DNA of 64,000 nucleotides. Source: Chersky-840 sp963794615 (lineage in GTDB: Bacteria > Actinomycetota > Acidimicrobiia > Acidimicrobiales > UBA8190). The stretch is from positions 310,001 to 374,000 of the forward strand of contig CAWCEP010000006.1 in assembly GCA_963794615.1 (NCBI GenBank), read 5' to 3'. The notes under the pieces are model-generated. The model saw only the letters and a program-made list of their open reading frames with translations, was not told the DNA's origin and did not search any database. The translations under genes and the position numbers were made by a program. This document shows positions 60,400-64,000 of this stretch, in pieces (the stretch's first letter is position 1; the number at the start of each line of letters is the position of its first letter).

Positions 60400-62475
60400 A
60401 TGGAACCTGCGTGGTTGGGGCGGTTGGTCTTGGAGTTGCCCGACGCGGTCGTCGTCGCCGACGCCGAGGGGCACCTGGTGTGGGCCAACCCTGCCGCGGA
60501 GCGGATCTTCGGCCTGGCCGTCGACGACATCGTCGGGCTGAGCGCCCTCGACTTCCTCCATCCCGACGATGTCGAGCTTGCCGCCGCATCGCTCGAGAGC
60601 GTGCGGGACAAGACCGTCGGCTCGCCCATCGAGCTCCGGGTCAAGACCCCCACGGGTTGGAAGCTCGTCGAGTTGATCGGCGCCAACCTCATCGGGCAGC
60701 CGCCCATCGACGGGCTCGTGTGGTCCCTGCGCGACCTCACCGAGCGTCGCCGTTGGGAGGTGGCCACCAACGACATCGAGCGGTTCCGGTCCCTGGTCCA
60801 CAACTCCGCCAGCATCCTCCTCCTGCTCGACCGAACCGGAGCGGTGCGGTCGGTGTCCGCCGCGATCACCCGCATGCTCGGCCATGACCAGGCCCTCGTG
60901 GAGGGACACCCGCTCGAAGACCTCGTGGTGCCCGCCGACCGTCTCGCGCTGCGCGCTGCGCTCGCCTCGGCGCTCGACGGCCCGTCTGCCGAGGAGGGGC
61001 CGATCATCGTCGAGGTCGACCTGCGCCGCCGCGACGGTGGCGTTCCCATTCCGTGCGAGTTGAGCATCGTCAATCTGCTCGACGACCCCACCGTCGACGG
61101 GTTGGCGGTGTCGGCCCACAACATCACCCAGCTCCGGTCGACCCGCGACGCCCTCGAACGCCTCGCCACGCGCGATCCGCTCACCGGTCTCCCCAACCGG
61201 AAGCTGATCCTCGATCGCATCGAGCAGATGCAGAAGCGTGGCCGGAGGACCGGTCACGACGGTGCCGTGTTGTTCATCGACCTCGACCGGTTCAAGGACG
61301 TCAACGACTCTCTCGGTCACCGGGTCGGTGACGACGTGCTGCGCCAGACCGCCATCCGCTTCCAAGGTGCCCTGCGGGAGGCGGACTCCATCGGCCGCCT
61401 GGGGGGCGACGAGTTCGTCGTCCTGGTGGAAGGGTCCGCACTGCAGGCCGAGGCCGCCGCCCAGCGACTCATCGACTCACTCACCGCCCCCTTCGCCGTG
61501 CACAGCGCAGCGCGGCCCCAGCTGTCCATCTCGGCCAGCATCGGCATCGTCTCGGGCGCGTACGCATCGGCCGAGGACCTGCTCATGGACGCTGACGTCG
61601 CCCTCTACGAGGCCAAGGCGGCGGGCCGGAACCGGGCCGTGCGCTTCGAGCCCCACATGCGAGGCGAGTTCCGCACCCGCATCGAGCTCGAACGGGACCT
61701 ACGGCTCGCCCTCGAGGCCGGCGAATTCTTTCTCGTCTATCAACCGGTCATCGACCTGCGCGACGGCACCGTCCAGAGTGTGGAGGCGCTGCTGCGGTGG
61801 CGCCGACCGTCCGGCTTGGTCGTGAACCCCGACGACTTCATCCCGGCGCTCGAGGAATCGGGCCTCATCGTCGAGGTCGGCGCCTTCGTGCTCCGAGAGG
61901 CGTGTCGCCAGACCCGCCTGTGGCACGAAACGGGGCTGCCGACGGCGGTGTCGGTCAATGTCTCACCGCGCCAATTCGAGACCGGCACCCTCGTCGCCGA
62001 GATCCAGAGCGCCCTGGAGGATTCGGGGCTCGACCCGACCGCACTGATCCTCGAGATGACCGAGACCACCCTGATGCGTGACTCCTATGAGTCGGCGCTG
62101 CGCCTCCGGGCCCTCAAGGACCTCGGGATCCGCCTCGCCATCGACGACTTCGGCACCGGGTACTCGTCGCTGGCGTATCTCCAGCAATTCCCGGTGGACA
62201 TTCTCAAGATCGACCGGTCGTTCATGCTCGGGCCCGCCCCCGACCGGGCCAGCACCGCGCTCGTGCACGCGCTCATCGAGCTCGGCACGGCGTTGGGCCT
62301 CAGGACGGTGGCCGAGGGGATCGAGACCGTCGACCAACTGACCCGGTTGAAGCAGGAGGGCTGCGACGCTGGGCAGGGCTTCTACTTCAGCCGTCCTCTC
62401 GAGCCTGAGGATGCACGACGGTTCCTCGCCGCCGCCACCACCGCCGAGGCCGTGCCGGTGGCGCTCGCGCGGTAG
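60400..62475 (+). CDS. PAS-PAS-GGDEF-EAL bifunctional c-di-GMP enzyme
   Basis: 691 residues. Two PAS domains (about 1-125 and 130-245), a GGDEF domain with RLGGDEF (335-339) and an intact inhibitory RxxD (READ, five residues before GGDEF), then an EAL domain with EAL at 462-464, the metal loop IDDFGTGYSSLAYLQ and the late EGIET. All catalytic positions are present, so it could both make and degrade cyclic-di-GMP, with PAS input deciding. No membrane segment is seen, so it is probably cytoplasmic. With the first gene of the window it brackets the PilZ and GT2 genes. Confidence 0.93.
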   Translation: MEPAWLGRLVLELPDAVVVADAEGHLVWANPAAERIFGLAVDDIVGLSALDFLHPDDVELAAASLESVRDKTVGSPIELRVKTPTGWKLVELIGANLIGQPPIDGLVWSLRDLTERRRWEVATNDIERFRSLVHNSASILLLLDRTGAVRSVSAAITRMLGHDQALVEGHPLEDLVVPADRLALRAALASALDGPSAEEGPIIVEVDLRRRDGGVPIPCELSIVNLLDDPTVDGLAVSAHNITQLRSTRDALERLATRDPLTGLPNRKLILDRIEQMQKRGRRTGHDGAVLFIDLDRFKDVNDSLGHRVGDDVLRQTAIRFQGALREADSIGRLGGDEFVVLVEGSALQAEAAAQRLIDSLTAPFAVHSAARPQLSISASIGIVSGAYASAEDLLMDADVALYEAKAAGRNRAVRFEPHMRGEFRTRIELERDLRLALEAGEFFLVYQPVIDLRDGTVQSVEALLRWRRPSGLVVNPDDFIPALEESGLIVEVGAFVLREACRQTRLWHETGLPTAVSVNVSPRQFETGTLVAEIQSALEDSGLDPTALILEMTETTLMRDSYESALRLRALKDLGIRLAIDDFGTGYSSLAYLQQFPVDILKIDRSFMLGPAPDRASTALVHALIELGTALGLRTVAEGIETVDQLTRLKQEGCDAGQGFYFSRPLEPEDARRFLAAATTAEAVPVALAR

Positions 62476-62534
62476 CCCGCCGGCGTCGCTCGACGCTCCG
62501 GCCGGGCCGGGGTCAGGGGACGTCGGGGCCCGGG

Positions 62535-63806
62535 TCAGGAGATGGTGAGGGTCAACCTCGTCGCCACGCGGTGCTGGGTCGGGGGCCTCCCCGTGACCCT
62601 GACCTTTAGGTCGAGCACCGTCACGGTGACCACGAAGTGCCCGCTGCTCCTCGGTGTGCCCGAGATCACCCCGGTCGTTGGATCGATCGCAAGACCCCGG
62701 GGCAGCCGGGCCAACCATTTGTAGGGAGGATTGCCCCCGCTGGCCGCCAGGGTGTCCGAGTAGGAGTGGTGCGCCGTCCCCGCCGGAAGCGAAGTGGTCG
62801 TGATGGCCAACGGGGGCGGGAGGGTGAGTGCGTCACCGACCCCGTCGACAGCCACACAGAAATAAGCCGTCGGGCACGACACCGACTTCAGCGCATTGGT
62901 GGAATCGATGCTGTCGGGGCTCGTCCACGTCGTGCCGTCGTAGGTGAGCGCATCGCCGTGATCGTCGACCGCCGCGCAGAACGAGGTGATGGTGCACCGT
63001 ACCGAGTCGAGGGCGTGGCCGGTGTCGATGGCGGTCGGGCTCGTCCACGTCGTGCCGTCGTAGGTGAGCGCATTGCCGTGATCGTCGACGGCGACGCAGA
63101 ACGTCGGTGCCGCGCACGACACCGACGTCAGCGTGCTCCCGGCGTCGATACTCACCGGGCTCGTCCACGTCGTGCCGTCGTAGGTGAGCGCATCGGTGCT
63201 GCCGTCGACCGCCGCGCAGAAGCTCACCGTCGGGCACGCCACCGCGACCACGGCGTGACCACTGTCGACGAGGGTGGGGCTCGTCCACGTCGTGCCGTTG
63301 TAGGTGAGCGCATTTCCGTCCACGTCGACCGCCGCGCAGAACTTGACCTTCGGACACGACACCGCCGCGAGCGCGACGCTGGCGTCGATGTCCACGACGG
63401 TGGACCACTTCCCACCGACATAGCGCTTCTCATTCCCCACCCCGTCGACGGCCATGCAGAAAAGGGTGGTGGCACAGGACACCGAGGAGAGCCCACCATG
63501 GCCGGCGTCGATGAGGTTGGGCGCCGCCCACGTGTTGTTGCGTTTGTGGACGACGGCGTTCCCTTACCCGTCGACGGCGATACAGAACTTGACCGTTGGG
63601 CACGACACCGAGGTGAGCACGCCGCCGGAGTCCAGGACCGTGGGGGTGGACCATGCGCCCGAGGCCGATGCGGCGTTCCCGGTCCCGGTGGCGACGACGA
63701 TGGTCCCTGTCGCGATGGCCGCCGCCAGCGCCACCCGGGGCCCTCGACGCCACCGGCGGGAGTCGGCCCGAGGCACCCGGTGCACGGGGCGCAATCCCTT
63801 CACCAT
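62535..63806 (-). pseudogene. Exported seven-repeat propeller-like protein with a premature stop
   Basis: A signal-like N-terminus (RVALAAAIATGTIVVATGTGNAASA) is followed by seven units of about 40 residues of the form SVSCPTVKFCxAVDxxGNALTYDGTTWTSPxxID, each with two Cys, and a C-terminal Ig-like putative-binding domain (PPLAITTTSLPAGTAHHSYS, GVISGTPRSSGHFVVTVTV). An in-frame TAA at 63564-63566 interrupts the first unit while the frame continues without shift on both sides. An N-terminal strand (WSTPTVLDSG) matches the strand missing from the last unit, as in beta-propeller closure. Either a pseudogene by nonsense mutation or a sequencing error. Confidence 0.7.
62877..63356. repeat. 120-bp tandem DNA repeats
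   Basis: Four consecutive units repeat at exactly 120 bp, with TCGTCCACGTCGTGCCGT conserved at 62921, 63041, 63161 and 63281. They encode repeat units 3-6 of the propeller-like protein. The DNA-level identity is higher than protein constraint needs, suggesting recent unit duplication or gene conversion. Confidence 0.85.
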
Positions 63807-63963
63807 GGTCGTACCCCCCATCAGTAGCGCCGTCTCGCCGCGTCTACCTCGTAAAGACGGTACCGGCCCGAGCGGTTTCGGGCATCGGCCCTGCTGGCCC
63901 GGGCCGGTGGCGCTCACGGCGCGCGCCGATGGGGCCGTCGTCAGCGCCCGGCACCGGCCCCGG

Positions 63964-64000
63964 TCAGAGCCAGTCCTTGCGCCGGAACAGGACGTAGAGC
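63964..64000 (-). CDS. C-terminal end of a gene cut by the window edge
   Basis: The last bases on the minus strand read LYVLFRRKDWL and a TGA at 63964-63966. The hydrophobic then basic ending suits a membrane protein. Too little is present to say more. Confidence 0.3.
   Translation of the reverse strand, partial: LYVLFRRKDWL

Noticed and set aside
62877..63356. CRISPR-like array from the 120-bp spaced repeats
   Set aside because: Spacing is too long, the units are coding, and the sequence between the conserved blocks is also repeated.

Overview
The window is GC-rich and gene-dense, with mostly GTG/ATG starts, many stop/start overlaps (ATGA, GTGA, TGATG), TetR-family regulators, and DUF2510, DUF2252 and SHOCT-type proteins. 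It has no recognisable tRNA, rRNA, CRISPR array or transposase. This points to a chromosomal segment of an actinobacterium. An acidimicrobial lineage would fit, but that is inference because no marker gene is present.

Layout. 1-8.1 kb: a PAS-PAS-GGDEF diguanylate cyclase, a TupA-like ATP-grasp protein, an acyltransferase plus membrane protein pair, an alpha/beta hydrolase and an orphan histidine kinase. 8.2-15 kb: a TetR regulator divergent from a DHA2 drug exporter with a readable promoter/operator, a NarL-type two-component operon with a membrane protein, and a DUF2252 pair. 15.3-18.3 kb: TetR divergent from a cytochrome P450 and a quinone-oxidoreductase-type enzyme. 18.4-26.6 kb: secreted lipase, GH18 protein, amidohydrolase, lipoprotein, Tat-exported GH78 rhamnosidase and a nitrobindin-like protein. 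26.7-29.5 kb: a decayed patch holding a frameshifted PilZ gene, a frameshifted lipoprotein gene and a TetR remnant beside an intact PilZ gene. 29.7-38.1 kb: ROK kinase, secreted CocE/NonD hydrolase, first GT2 polysaccharide synthase, a receiver-like protein with a new C-terminal domain, and a DUF2510 protein. 38.3-42.8 kb: sulfotransferase/SDR/DUF1214 operon. 43.1-47.9 kb: kdpFABC with an extra small membrane peptide in front and an OB-fold gene behind, but no kdpDE. 48.1-55.1 kb: second GT2 synthase, PilZ protein, a signal peptidase I homologue that has lost both catalytic residues, a GH12-like lipoprotein and an NlpC/P60 protein. 55.1-64 kb: thioesterase, a standalone copy of the new small domain, Cys-rich protein, TetR, GH38 alpha-mannosidase, PAS-PAS-GGDEF-EAL protein, and a seven-repeat propeller-like protein broken by a stop codon.

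Theme. Cyclic-di-GMP turnover (two GGDEF proteins, one with EAL), PilZ receptors (two intact, one broken) and two near-identical cellulose-synthase-like GT2 proteins suggest a c-di-GMP-controlled extracellular polysaccharide system. The strongest candidate for something undescribed is the 48.9-55.1 kb cluster: synthase, separate PilZ receptor, catalytically dead signal peptidase and glucanase-like lipoprotein. Second is the small domain found alone (55.7 kb) and fused to a receiver (36.1 kb), in both cases in the region of a GT2 synthase. The kdp operon adds a translationally coupled 27-residue membrane peptide and a coupled OB-fold gene.
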